Shown: positions 43,006 through 55,356 of the stretch, piece after piece | Layout: each line of letters begins with the position of its first letter | Position numbering within the stretch: the stretch's first letter is position 1 | Assembly (NCBI RefSeq): GCF_025354435.1 | Contig: NZ_JANXMU010000015.1 | Location: forward strand, 1-64,000 | From: Rhodoferax sp. | GTDB lineage: Bacteria; Pseudomonadota; Gammaproteobacteria; Burkholderiales; Burkholderiaceae_C | Direction of reading: 5' to 3' | Length of the DNA: 64,000 nt | Notes under the pieces: model-generated | What the model saw: only the letters and a program-made list of their open reading frames with translations | Databases searched by the model: none | Told to the model about the DNA's origin: nothing | Translations under genes and position numbers: made by a program

Positions 43006-44409
43006 ATGACAGAGGGAACCCCCACCAACACCGGCGCAGGCGCAGGCCACAGCCTATGGCAAGCCTGCGCAGAGCAGTTGGCCCAAGAACTGCCCGAGCA
43101 GCAGTTCAACACCTGGATCAAGCCCCTGGTGGCGCAGGTCAACGACGACTTCTCCAAAGTCACTTTGTTTGTCGCCAACCGCTTCAAGCTGGACTGGATC
43201 CGTGCACAGTACGTAGGCCGCATCAGTGCCCTGCTGGAAAAGCTTTATGGCCAAACCATTCCACTTGAGTTAGTCCTTACTCCGCGGGAAGCCCAGGTGC
43301 GTGTGCACGCCACGGCGCTGACACCCCAGGGCGTAGGCGCGATTCCAGAACCCACTACCGCCGCCGAAGACCCGACCCAGGCGCAATTCAAAAACCGCCT
43401 GAACACCGCGCTGACCTTTGACACGCTGGTCGAAGGTACGGCCAACCGCATGGCCCGCGCCGCCGCCATGCACGTTTCCGGCACACCCGGCCAGCTGTAC
43501 AACCCGTTGTTCATCTACGGCGGTGTCGGCCTGGGCAAGACCCATTTGATGCACGCCGTGGGCAACCGCCTTTTGGCCGACCGGCCCGACGCCAAAGTTC
43601 TCTACATCCATGCTGAACAATTCGTTTCCGATGTGGTTAAAGCCTACCAGCGCAAGACTTTTGACGAATTCAAAGAGCGTTACCACTCGCTGGATCTGTT
43701 GCTGATTGACGACGTGCAGTTCTTCGCCAACAAGGACCGCACGCAGGAAGAGTTCTTCAACGCCTTCGAAGCGCTGCTGACCAAGAAGTCGCACATCGTG
43801 ATGACCAGCGACACCTACCCCAAGGGCTTGGCCGACATCCACGAGCGCCTGGTGTCGCGCTTCGATTCCGGCCTGACGGTGGCCATCGAACCGCCCGAGC
43901 TGGAAATGCGGGTGGCGATTCTGATCAATAAATCGCGTGCCGAGGGCACCGAAATGCCCGAGGAAGTGGCGTTTTTCGTGGCCAAGAACGTGCGCTCCAA
44001 CGTGCGCGAGCTCGAAGGCGCGCTGCGCAAATGCCTGGCCTATTCGCGTTTCAACCAAAAGGAAATGTCGATCCAGCTGGCCCGCGAAGCCTTGCGCGAC
44101 TTGTTGTCCATCCAGAATCGGCAAATCTCGGTGGAGAACATCCAGAAGACCGTGGCCGACTACTACAAGATCAAGGTCGCCGACATGTACAGCAAAAAGC
44201 GCCCGGCCAGCATTGCGCGGCCGCGCCAGATTGCGATGTACCTGGCCAAGGAGCTGACGCAAAAAAGCCTGCCCGAAATCGGCGAATTGTTCGGCGGCCG
44301 CGACCACACCACGGTGCTGCACGCGGTGCGCAAAATTGGCGGCGAACGCCAGCAGCTCACCGAGCTGAACCAGCAATTGCACGTGCTGGAGCAAACATTA
44401 AAGGGTTAG
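43006..44409 (+). CDS. dnaA: Chromosomal replication initiator DnaA
   Basis: A 467-aa AAA+ initiator. Domain I ([20 protein letters not shown]), a short Pro/Thr linker, Walker [17 protein letters not shown], Walker [14 protein letters not shown], and the domain IV DNA-binding signature [15 protein letters not shown] are all present. It binds the DnaA boxes just upstream and opens oriC. A large hairpin follows the stop before dnaN. Confidence 0.97.
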   Translation: MTEGTPTNTGAGAGHSLWQACAEQLAQELPEQQFNTWIKPLVAQVNDDFSKVTLFVANRFKLDWIRAQYVGRISALLEKLYGQTIPLELVLTPREAQVRVHATALTPQGVGAIPEPTTAAEDPTQAQFKNRLNTALTFDTLVEGTANRMARAAAMHVSGTPGQLYNPLFIYGGVGLGKTHLMHAVGNRLLADRPDAKVLYIHAEQFVSDVVKAYQRKTFDEFKERYHSLDLLLIDDVQFFANKDRTQEEFFNAFEALLTKKSHIVMTSDTYPKGLADIHERLVSRFDSGLTVAIEPPELEMRVAILINKSRAEGTEMPEEVAFFVAKNVRSNVRELEGALRKCLAYSRFNQKEMSIQLAREALRDLLSIQNRQISVENIQKTVADYYKIKVADMYSKKRPASIARPRQIAMYLAKELTQKSLPEIGELFGGRDHTTVLHAVRKIGGERQQLTELNQQLHVLEQTLKG

Positions 44410-44410
44410 A

Positions 44411-44465
44411 ACTTACGCAGCGTCCCCTGCGCGACCCTTTGGGCGCACGGGGGACTTGCGTAAGT
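44411..44465 (+). repeat. Long imperfect hairpin between dnaA and dnaN
   Basis: The arms ACTTACGCAGCGTCCCCTGC (44411 on) and GGGGGACTTGCGTAAGT (to 44465) pair over about 20 bp with a few mismatches and a loop near CCCTTTGG. It starts 1 nt after the dnaA stop. There is no T-run, so it may partly attenuate or process the dnaA-dnaN transcript. Confidence 0.7.
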
Positions 44466-44559
44466 CCTGAAGGCGGTCCAAAAGTGCAGATAAAAACAGG
44501 GAAAATCAGGCCTGCCGGTATTTTCCAAAAAGCTTGTTTCTAAAAATTATGGGATTGAC

Positions 44560-45666
44560 ATGATCGTTTTGAAGGCAACACAAAGCAAGGTTCTCGCGGT
44601 TCTGCAGTCGGTCGCCGGGATTGTGGAGCGCAAGCACACCCTGCCGATTTTGGCCAACGTGATGTTGCGCAAAACCGGCAGCACAGTACAGCTGACCACC
44701 AGCGATCTGGAAATCCAGATCCGCACCAGCGCCGAGCTCGACGGTGACGCGGGCGACTTCAGCACCACCGTGGGTGCCCGCAAGCTGATCGACATCCTGC
44801 GCACCATGCCCGCCGACCAGACCGTGTCGCTCGAATCCAGCCAAAACAAGCTCATCCTCAAGGGCGGCAAGAGCAAGTTCACGCTGCAAACCCTGCCCGC
44901 CGAAGACTTTCCGCTGGTGCAAGAGGCGGCCAACTTTGGCCCCGTGTTCAGCGTGCCGCAAAAAACCCTGAAAGCCCTGCTGGGCCAGGTATCGTTTGCC
45001 ATGGCGGTGCACGACATCCGCTACTACCTGAACGGTATTTTGTTTGTGGCCGAAGGCAACCAGCTCAGCCTGGTGTCGACCGACGGCCACCGCCTGGCCT
45101 TTGCCTCGGCCGCGCTGGACGTGGAAGTGCCCAAGCAAGAGGTGATCTTGCCGCGCAAGACTGTGCTGGAAATGCAGCGCCTGCTCAGCGATGCCGAAGG
45201 TGCGATCGAGATGCAGTTTGCCAACAACCAGGCCAAGTTCAGCTTTGACGGCATGGAGTTCGTCACCAAGCTGGTGGAGGGCAAGTTCCCCGACTACAAC
45301 CGCGTGATTCCCAAGAACCACCAGAACCACATCACCCTGGGCCGCCAGGCCTTTTTGTCCAGCCTGCAGCGCACCGCCATCCTGACCAGCGACAAGTTCA
45401 AGGGCGTGCGCCTGAATGTCGAACCGGGCAGCCTGCGCGTCGCGTCCAACAACGCCGAACAGGAAGAAGCCGTGGACGAGCTGGACGTGGACTACGGCGG
45501 TGACAGTATCGAGATTGGCTTCAACGTCACCTACCTGATCGATGCGCTGGCCAATATGCAGCAAGACATGGTCACCATCTCGCTGGGCGACAGCAACAGC
45601 TCGGCGCTGCTGACCATTCCCGAGAACGAAAATTTCAAATATGTCGTGATGCCGATGCGCATTTAA
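44560..45666 (+). CDS. dnaN: DNA polymerase III beta sliding clamp
   Basis: A 368-aa clamp with three repeated clamp folds (MIVLKATQSKVLAVLQSVAG at the start, and the C-terminal NFKYVVMPMRI). It encircles DNA and tethers polymerase III. It lies 150 nt after dnaA, beyond the hairpin, in the standard dnaA-dnaN-gyrB order. Confidence 0.97.
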   Translation: MIVLKATQSKVLAVLQSVAGIVERKHTLPILANVMLRKTGSTVQLTTSDLEIQIRTSAELDGDAGDFSTTVGARKLIDILRTMPADQTVSLESSQNKLILKGGKSKFTLQTLPAEDFPLVQEAANFGPVFSVPQKTLKALLGQVSFAMAVHDIRYYLNGILFVAEGNQLSLVSTDGHRLAFASAALDVEVPKQEVILPRKTVLEMQRLLSDAEGAIEMQFANNQAKFSFDGMEFVTKLVEGKFPDYNRVIPKNHQNHITLGRQAFLSSLQRTAILTSDKFKGVRLNVEPGSLRVASNNAEQEEAVDELDVDYGGDSIEIGFNVTYLIDALANMQQDMVTISLGDSNSSALLTIPENENFKYVVMPMRI

Positions 45667-45678
45667 CGCTGCCGATTC

Positions 45679-45737
45679 AATACTACAAAAATAGTAGCTA
45701 CAGGCCTATGCGTTATCTACGCTAGAGGCCTATTTTC
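45679..45737. repeat. Dispersed TAGC repeat, copy 9
   Basis: Reads ATACTACAAAAATAGTAGCT, then ACAGGCCTATGCGTTATCTA, then CGCTAGAGGCCTATTTT. It lies between dnaN and gyrB and aligns end to end with the copy inside the SMC gene. Confidence 0.8.
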
Positions 45738-45744
45738 CTTATAA

Positions 45745-48408
<2,664 letters not shown>

Positions 48409-48490
48409 TTTTGCCGAAAAGCGCTATTGTTTTTTCGGACCTTCCCGCCACCAAAGTGGCGGGCTAGAAGGGGCAGTGCGAGGCAAGTTC

Positions 48491-48631
48491 TGTCGGCCTG
48501 CTAAGCAGCAGTTAACCGTGCGTATCGATGCCGATGTGGTGGAGTGGCTCAAGAGCCAGTGCAAAGCCTACCAGAGCGGCCTGAACGATATTGTGCGGGC
48601 CACCATGCTGGACACTGCGCGCCACGGTTGA
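48491..48631 (+). pseudogene. Remnant of a BrnA-like antitoxin gene
   Basis: The frame encodes KQQLTVRIDADVVEWLKSQC followed by KAYQSGLNDIVRATML, which matches the C-terminal ribbon-helix-helix-like end of BrnA antitoxins ('R-x-DADVV-W-K-x-x-x-x-YQ-x-x-N'). There is no start codon with a ribosome site, since the frame runs back into gyrB, and no BrnT toxin gene is next to it. The rest of the 366-bp gap from gyrB to the TetR gene holds only a degenerate dispersed repeat. Confidence 0.55.
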
Positions 48632-48690
48632 GTGCATGGCAGCCAGGCCCAGTTGTGATCAGGCGCACTTTGTAATTGAATCTGCGCGTT

Positions 48691-48738
48691 AAATAGGCCA
48701 CCAGCGCTTTTAAAGCTTGTATAGACTGCTATAAATTT
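48691..48738. repeat. Dispersed TAGC repeat, copy 10 (degenerate)
   Basis: Reads AAATAGGCCACCAGCGCTTT, then GACTGCTATAAATTT at its far end. It keeps the order of the family elements but with several changes. Confidence 0.45.
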
Positions 48739-48774
48739 GCAAGCAATCCATGCCATCCAAAAGACGGCTGCTTC

Positions 48775-49476
48775 CTATTTCAGCACCATCCGCACCACAC
48801 TCTCAATAATGCCGGCACGCCGCGCCGCGATGGCTGCGGGAGACTCCACATCTTGCTTGAAGATCAGCGCAAAAGTCTTTCGATTGGAGACGTTGTAGAA
48901 CGACTGTGCGCTGATTAAAAAATGCAAATCTATAGGCCGGATGCCTGGGTGGAAAACCCCGGACTCTACCCCGCGCTCGTAGATGGCACTTAGCGTTTCA
49001 ATGGCGGAATTGTTGACGCTCTGGATCACTTTAGAGCGTGCCAGATAGGCGCCGTTGTGGATGTTTTCCACCATCACCAGGCGCACAAATCCGGGATTCT
49101 GCAGATGGTAGTCATGGGTAAATCCGGTCAACTCGCGCAGTGCATCCACCGGGTCCAAATCCTCCAGATGCATGGACAACTCGATTTCGCGGATGCGGCG
49201 GTACGCGGCTTCCAGCACGGCGATATACAGACCCTCTTTGCCATCGAAGTGGTAGTAAATCATCCGCTTGCTGGTGCGTGTGGCCTCGGCAATGGCGTCG
49301 ATGCGCGCACCGTTGAAGCCCTTGCTCTCAAATTCCTGCGAGGCCACTTCCAAAATATTCTGCAAGGTTTTCGCAGAGTCGCGCGCATGGCCAGTTTCAA
49401 GCATTGTCTCTGGTGCGCTGGCTGTACCTGCGCCAACAGTCTGGTCGATCGCGTGCGCAGTACTGGTTTTACTCAT
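48775..49476 (-). CDS. TetR-family transcriptional regulator
   Basis: A 233-aa regulator with TetR HTH (ILEVASQEFESKGFNGARID, then IAEATRTSKRMIYYHFDGKE) and a C-terminal domain resembling the TetR_C_6/AcrR-like group (ENIHNGAYLARSKVIQSVNN). The ATG at 49476 is used; the codon two upstream is TTG. It is divergent from the Tat-type lipoprotein gene at 49721 with 244 bp between, making that gene the natural target. Confidence 0.88.
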   Translation of the reverse strand: MSKTSTAHAIDQTVGAGTASAPETMLETGHARDSAKTLQNILEVASQEFESKGFNGARIDAIAEATRTSKRMIYYHFDGKEGLYIAVLEAAYRRIREIELSMHLEDLDPVDALRELTGFTHDYHLQNPGFVRLVMVENIHNGAYLARSKVIQSVNNSAIETLSAIYERGVESGVFHPGIRPIDLHFLISAQSFYNVSNRKTFALIFKQDVESPAAIAARRAGIIESVVRMVLK

Positions 49477-49720
49477 GGCCAACGGAATCCTTTTAGTTGG
49501 TTTGGATTATCCCCATGAATTGGGTACCAAAGGCAACGACCGGCCCGTATACACACCCGCGCAAAGGCCTGGCTGACTGCGGTTTGGCCCCGTTTATGGG
49601 CTCGGGTTTTACCTGATACGGATATCACTCACTAGTTCGTACATTACCTGAACCAATACCCCAACGATCGCATTGCAGCCGCGGCGACGCTTTTTAAAAC
49701 TCTACCCAGGAGCACCCCGC

Positions 49721-51958
49721 ATGACCGAAAAGACCATGATCCCCCGCAGCGCCAAGCTAACTGCACCAGGCCCCATCGCAGCGGAAGCTCCGCAAGACAA
49801 GATGTCGCGCCGCTTCTTCGGCCAATTGCTGGGGTTGCCCGCGTTACTGGCCTCCGCCGCCACTGCCACAGTGGTGGCGGGCTGTGGCGGCGGCGATGAC
49901 GCACCCGATCCCAATGCAGAGACCATGACACGGGCCAGCTTCGTCGCATCGATCTCCAAGTATTTCGACTGGGTGCATTCCTCCGAGTACAACAACCCGT
50001 ACCGGCTGACGCAACCCACCTTCGTCGACGTCAAACTGGGTGTGACCGCGAACGCCAAAGAAATCGAAACCGCACTGGAAGAATCGATTGTCAGCAACGT
50101 GCTGGGCTACTTTTATCCCGACCAAAAGGTGACGCGTGAAGAGGCGGCAGAAATCTACGCCAAGGCGTTCAAGATTCCAGTCTCCAGCACGAATGCGCTG
50201 TCCACCTTCACCGATGCGGGGGCAACCACCGCCAGCCGCAAGGCCAGCGTCAACGCCATGGTCGCGGCGGGCTACATGAAGGGCAGCAGCAGCACGCAGT
50301 TCGCCCCCACGGCCGCCCTGACCGCTGGCGAAGCCAAGACTATTCTGGACACCATCACCGGCCAACTGGTTGCACCGCCGCAGGTGATGTGCAAACCCGG
50401 CACCACCGCCCCGCGCCGCTACATCCGGATTTCCACGCCCACGCCAGGTGCCCAGATCTATTACACCTACACCTTCGATGGCACCGAGCCTGCCGACCCG
50501 ACGACCACCGGCACCGAATACGACTTCGACAAAAACGGCGTGCTGCAATTCGTCAATCCACTCACCTCGACCACCGACTTCCGCCTGTACAAGCTGAAGG
50601 CAGTAGCCAAGAAAAACGGCCTGGCGACCAGCGCGGTGCAGAGCTTCACCTGGAACATCGTGCGCCCGAACGTCGGCGCCTTCCAAGCCAAGCTGATGCA
50701 CCCCGGCACCAGCACCACGCCCACGGTATGGAAGATCAACAACCCGGCCGAATACTTCCAGGCCTTTGTGTTCTACATCGAGGGCAGCACACGCGGTCTG
50801 GTGTTTGACGCGGGCGAGTACGGCTACCAGAAAGCCAACCTCAAAACCTTTATCGACAGCATTGCCACCAAGCCCTACGACATCATCGTCGGCCACAACC
50901 ATCCCGACCACGCGGAGCAGATTTACAACTTCACCTCGGCTGGCATCACCTTGTACGCCTCGGCCATCGAAAAAGCCGCCTTCATGGCCGCCAGCCGCGC
51001 GGATTTCAAGGCGGCCGGCACGGCGGCGGTGGCCATCAAGGATGGCCAGGTGCTGGACCTGGGCAATGTGCAGGTCACGGCCTACACCCAGCCTGGGCAT
51101 ACCAATGGCCTGATGACTGCCATCGTCAACCAGACCGGCTGGGTCTTTGGTTCGGACATGTAGGCCTGCAACCGGGCCTACACCGCAGATACCACCCAGT
51201 ACAACACCGCCAAGGCCGACATCTTCCTGTCGCTGACCCAGCAACTGCTGGCCAATTACAAGAAGAGCAGTGTCCTCGGCCAGGTTACCGAGGTGACTAA
51301 TGCGCACCAGGACGTGTCGGTGGGCATGGAAGGCGTAAACAACTTCATCAAGTGCTTCCAGCAACTGATAGACCGCGGCGATGCCGCAACCGCACCGTCC
51401 ATACGTGGTGGCCGCCTGGGCAATCCGACCAGCCCAACGACCAAGAACTCGCGCATGAGCATGATCGGCGACATGTGGCGCGACAAGAACTGGATGGCGA
51501 TTGGCAACTCCATCGGCACCGGCCTCGATAGCCCGGTGGATTACTTCACCTCCCCCACCAGCAGCTACCCCTGCGGCGCGACGGTCAACTACAACACGGC
51601 CGATGGCTACAAGAAGTATTCGGTACTGAGCAATATCGAATTCGCTGGTGCCACCCTGGTGGGCGTCGATGTGTACTGGGCCGCGCCCAGCAACAGCACG
51701 CCCAACAAGGTGCCCAACAAGTTCGATCCCTGGACCTATGCCTATACCCTCAACGTGCCGAACGGAACCACCAGCATTGCCATCAAGCCGACGGCCATGT
51801 CGAACAACATCAGTTCCATGAAGCTCAACGGAACGGCCGTGGCCCAAGGTGCCAGCAGCACAGTGGCCGTCGCAGCCGGCACGGTGATCAGCATCGATGT
51901 GGTGTCGCCAGACGGTAGCTCGACCAGCAGCTACAAGCTGACGGTGGCCCTGGTCTAA
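49721..51958 (+). pseudogene. Tat-type lipoprotein with metallo-beta-lactamase fold, interrupted by in-frame TAG
   Basis: A 745-codon frame with a single in-frame TAG at codon 481 (51161-51163). Visible parts in order: twin-arginine SRRFFGQ at residues 29-35 with lipobox VVAGC (Cys55); an SLH-like segment (FYPDQKVTREEAAEIYAKAF); a chitobiase C-terminal-like segment (YYTYTFDGTEPADPTTTG); a metallo-beta-lactamase domain with HNHPDH at residues 392-397; then, after TAG, the rest of that domain; and a C-terminal cadherin-like beta-sandwich (YAYTLNVPNGTTSIAIKP). The text around the stop (WVFGSDM-stop-ACNRAYTADT) continues smoothly, so a Tyr codon changed to TAG is likely. The ATG at 49721 follows CAGGAG. 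It could be a recent pseudogene, a sequencing error, or a readthrough gene. Confidence 0.75.
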
Positions 51959-51969
51959 GTCAGCACGCC

Positions 51970-52422
51970 ATGGGAAAGCTACGCCGCCGGGCTCTGCCCA
52001 TCCTAGTTTCGCTGGCCGCGCTGACGCTGGGCAGCAATGCCTTCGCGTCCCTGGGTGCCCACTACCTGGGCTGGAGCCGCGACCAGGGCGAGTTCAGGAT
52101 GTACCTGGACGGCGGTGAGTTCCTCGGCCGCACGGGACCGTTCCAAACGATACGGGTGACCGTGCACCTGCTGCGCAAAGGCCGTCCCCTGCGGGCGTTG
52201 GAGGGCTGCGTCTACCACTTTGACGAACTGGATCGGCGCAGGGACCAGATAGCCTGCGCCGAGGACGCAGCCAGCCCCTTGCGCGGAGTCGCCTACGCCC
52301 GCGACCCGCAGCGCGGCGAAAAAGACGCGAATGCGCTGGAGCAGATGGTCTGCGTACGGCGCTGCGGTCGGCAGGTGCCGCAACGCGTCCATCTGGAAGA
52401 AGCCGACGAAGACAATGGCTGA
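51970..52422 (+). CDS. Secreted hypothetical protein (150 aa)
   Basis: A 150-aa protein with a signal peptide (ALPILVSLAALTLGSNAFAS) and a mature domain rich in Arg, Glu and Asp with four Cys, including CVYHFDEL, CAEDA and the pair CVRRCGRQ. I do not recognise the family. It starts 11 nt after the interrupted lipoprotein gene, so the two are probably co-transcribed and may work together in the envelope. Confidence 0.7.
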   Translation: MGKLRRRALPILVSLAALTLGSNAFASLGAHYLGWSRDQGEFRMYLDGGEFLGRTGPFQTIRVTVHLLRKGRPLRALEGCVYHFDELDRRRDQIACAEDAASPLRGVAYARDPQRGEKDANALEQMVCVRRCGRQVPQRVHLEEADEDNG

Positions 52423-52440
52423 TGCCTGGTAAATTTAAAG

Positions 52441-52489
52441 AAAATCAGGCTCCAGCGCTTATAGATCCTGCGTAGCACGCTATTAAAAC
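52441..52489. repeat. Dispersed TAGC repeat, copy 11
   Basis: Reads AAAATCAGGCTCCAGCGCTT, then ATAGATCCTGCGTAGCACGC, then TATTAAAAC, in the gap between two convergent genes. Confidence 0.6.
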
Positions 52490-52514
52490 GTGAGCAAAAA
52501 GGCAGGACCTCGGG

Positions 52515-53807
52515 CTATTGCGCCCCCAACCGCCCCAGCAACTCCAGATCCGGATACCCATCGGCAGGCAAGCCCACACTGCGCTGGAAGCGCCGAATCC
52601 CCTCCCGCGTCGCAGGCCCCATCATCCCGTCGGGCGTGCCGCTGGCAAAGCCACGCTGGTTCAGCGCGGTCTGCAGGGCTTGCAACTGGCTGCGGGTCAG
52701 CGCCCGCAGGTCGCGGGGCCAGGGGGCTTGCACGCCGGGGCCATTGCCCAGGCGCTGGGCCAGCAGGCTGACGGCGAGGGCGTAGCTGGTGGAATTGTTG
52801 TAGCGCAGGATGGCGCGGAAATTGGGGCCGACCAGGAAGGCGGGGCCGCGGGCGCCAGCGGGGAGCAGCAGGTCGGCATCGGCCAGCACGGGCAGCGGCG
52901 TGCCGTCGAGGGTGCGCACGCCTTCGGTAGCCCATTGCTCCGACGGCTGGCGCACCGTGGTGTCGGCGCGGGCCACGTCGAAGCCCGGCGGCAGCTGCAC
53001 CTCGGTACCCCAGGGCTGGTCCGCCTGCCAGCCCGAGCGGGCCAGGAAATTCGCGGTGGAGGCCATCACGTCGGCCATGCTGCCCCAGATGTCGCGCCGG
53101 CCGTCGCCGTCGGCATCCACCGCGTAGGCCAAAAAGTTCGACGGCAAAAACTGGGTCTGGCCCATGGCGCCGGCCCAGGAGCCGACCATGTGGGCGCGGT
53201 CGATATCGTCGTTTTGCAGAATTTTCAAGGCTGCCAGCAGCTGGCCGCGGGCCCAGTCTTCGCGCCGCCCCTCAAATCCCAGCGTGGCCAGCGCGTCGAT
53301 GGTGGGGGTGTTGCCGTAGTTGCCGCCGTAGTTGCTCTCCATGCCCCAGATGGCAACCAGGATGGTGGCCGGCACGCCATAACGGGTGGCGGCGGCATCG
53401 GCCTCGGCGCGGACCTGCAGCAGCTTGTCCTGGCCCAGCGTGATACGTTGTGACGACACGGTGTTGTCCAGGTAGTCCCAGACGGTGCGGGTGAACTCGG
53501 GCTGCGCGCGGTCCAGCTCGACCACGCGCGGCAGGTAGCGCACCCCGTCGAACGCGGCGTGCAACGTGGCCTCGCCCATGCCTGCGGCGCGTGCCGTCGC
53601 CAGGAAGCTGTCCACCCAGCGCGCAAAGCCTGTTTGGAGTGCAGCCTCGCGGTTCACCGCCTCCACGGGCTGGGCGTTGGGGAGGGAGGGAGCCGACAGT
53701 GGTGGGGCCTTGGGCGGTGCGGATGCGCAGCCTGCCAGCACAGCGCTTGCCAGCGCCAAGGGGGCCAGCCAGGAGCGGCGCAGTGGCAGGGAAATGGGTA
53801 AGGTCAT
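52515..53807 (-). CDS. Lytic murein transglycosylase, MltB/SltB type
   Basis: A 430-aa envelope enzyme cleaving peptidoglycan glycan strands to anhydromuropeptides. Lipobox LAGC near residue 26 suggests an outer-membrane lipoprotein. The MltB-like SLT domain has ILVAIWGMESNYGGNYGNTP with the catalytic Glu, and GAMGQTQFLPSNFLAYAVDA. The C-terminus is a peptidoglycan-binding domain (ALQTALNQRGFASGTPDGMM, TREGIRRFQR). Confidence 0.93.
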   Translation of the reverse strand: MTLPISLPLRRSWLAPLALASAVLAGCASAPPKAPPLSAPSLPNAQPVEAVNREAALQTGFARWVDSFLATARAAGMGEATLHAAFDGVRYLPRVVELDRAQPEFTRTVWDYLDNTVSSQRITLGQDKLLQVRAEADAAATRYGVPATILVAIWGMESNYGGNYGNTPTIDALATLGFEGRREDWARGQLLAALKILQNDDIDRAHMVGSWAGAMGQTQFLPSNFLAYAVDADGDGRRDIWGSMADVMASTANFLARSGWQADQPWGTEVQLPPGFDVARADTTVRQPSEQWATEGVRTLDGTPLPVLADADLLLPAGARGPAFLVGPNFRAILRYNNSTSYALAVSLLAQRLGNGPGVQAPWPRDLRALTRSQLQALQTALNQRGFASGTPDGMMGPATREGIRRFQRSVGLPADGYPDLELLGRLGAQ

Positions 53808-53847
53808 GGTGTCGATTTTCGCCTACGCGCCGGCCCAGGCGATGCCG

Positions 53848-55356
53848 CTACCGTCCCAGCCATTTGCGCTGCAGCCAGGCCCGCAGCGGGGATGCCAGCG
53901 TGTCCGCACAGGCGCTGGCCGCCTGCCGGATCGCCTCGCCTTGCGTGGGATAGGCGTGGACCACCTGGGCCAGCTGGCGCAGGCCCATGCCGGTCACCAT
54001 GGCCATCGACACGGTGTTGACCATTTCACCGGCGTACCGGCCAACAATGGTGGCCCCCAGAATGCAGTCCGTGCCTTCCCGCACATGGATTTTGACGAAA
54101 CCGTCTTCTTCACCATCGGCAATCGCGCGGTCCACCGCGTGCATGGGCACGGTGAAGGTTTTCACGGGGATATGGCGCTCCCGTGCCTGGCGCACGTACA
54201 TACCCACATGCGCCACCTGCGGGTCGGTATAGGTGCACCAGGGAATCAGCAAGGCGCTGGCACGCTGGCGGCCCAGAAACAGCGCGTTGCGCACCACGAT
54301 GCGCGCTGCGGCTTCGGCGGTGTTGGTGAAAGGGTGCTCCAGGCAGACATCGCCTGCCGCAAAAATACGCGGGTTGGTGGTACGCAAAAAGTCATCCACC
54401 TGGATGCCGACATCGGCGTCATAGGCCACGCCCGCCCGCTCCAGGTTCAGCCCCTGCACCGCAGGCCGGCGGCCAATGCCGGTCAATATGGCGTCCACCA
54501 CGGTGTCCGACACATCCCCTTCGACCTGCATCCGGACGCGCTTGCGCCCACCTTCGGCACGCACCGAAAGAATCTGGCAGTTCAGGTGGATTTCCACGCC
54601 ATCGTGGGCCAGGGCATCGGAGACCATTTGTGCCGCGTCACGCTCTTCCTTGGGCAGAAACAGCGGCGCGCTGTGGGAGATCAGGGTGCGCGCGCCAAAC
54701 CGCGCAAAGGCCTGCGCCAGTTCGCAGCCGAGTGGCCCGCCGCCAATGACCAGCAGGCTGGGCGGCAGCACCTGCAGGTCGAACACGGTTTCGTTGCTCA
54801 GAAAGCCCGCCTCGGCCAGCCCGTCGATCTGCGGCCACACGGGGCGCGAACCGGTGGCGATCAGCGCCTTTTTGAAGCGCAGCGTGCTGCCCGCCACCTC
54901 CACCGCATCCGGCCCGACAAAGCGGGCATAGCCAAAGTACAGGGCGATGCCTTCGGCCGCCAACACCGCGGGCGAAAGGGTGCGGCCCAGGCGCTCGCGG
55001 ATGCGCTGCACCCGGGCCATCGCGGCCCCGAAGTCGACGACCACCTCGGCAGGCGCCCGCACGCCAAACGCGGCGGCATCCCGCATGTCGGCGTACAGGC
55101 TGGCGCTACGGAGCAGGGTTTTGGAAGGAATACAGCCCGCATGGATGCAGTTGCCACCGATCTGGCGGGCTTCCACCAGCGCCACCTTGGCACCGGCGGC
55201 GGCGGCGGTGCGCGCCGCCACCAGCCCGGCGGGGCCCGCGCCCACCACCAGCAAGTCGTAACGCCCGCGCGCCACCGGGTTGGACCAGCCAGGCGGGAGG
55301 GCCGGGGGACTGCGCTCTTGCGCGACCATGACACAGGCCGGGTCTGCGGCCGTCAT
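53848..55356 (-). CDS. FAD-dependent disulfide oxidoreductase (MerA/Lpd-like)
   Basis: A 502-aa flavoprotein of the pyridine nucleotide-disulfide oxidoreductase class I. FAD motif VVGAGPAGLVAARTAAAAGA, redox disulfide GGNCIHAGCIPSK (Cys-x4-Cys), NAD motif VIGGGPLGCELAQAFARFGA and C-terminal dimerisation domain with HAYPTQGEA are present. It lacks an N-terminal heavy-metal domain. The substrate is unknown. The ATG overlaps the upstream glycoside hydrolase stop by 4 nt, so it is the last gene of a sugar-metabolism operon. Confidence 0.9.
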   Translation of the reverse strand: MTAADPACVMVAQERSPPALPPGWSNPVARGRYDLLVVGAGPAGLVAARTAAAAGAKVALVEARQIGGNCIHAGCIPSKTLLRSASLYADMRDAAAFGVRAPAEVVVDFGAAMARVQRIRERLGRTLSPAVLAAEGIALYFGYARFVGPDAVEVAGSTLRFKKALIATGSRPVWPQIDGLAEAGFLSNETVFDLQVLPPSLLVIGGGPLGCELAQAFARFGARTLISHSAPLFLPKEERDAAQMVSDALAHDGVEIHLNCQILSVRAEGGRKRVRMQVEGDVSDTVVDAILTGIGRRPAVQGLNLERAGVAYDADVGIQVDDFLRTTNPRIFAAGDVCLEHPFTNTAEAAARIVVRNALFLGRQRASALLIPWCTYTDPQVAHVGMYVRQARERHIPVKTFTVPMHAVDRAIADGEEDGFVKIHVREGTDCILGATIVGRYAGEMVNTVSMAMVTGMGLRQLAQVVHAYPTQGEAIRQAASACADTLASPLRAWLQRKWLGR

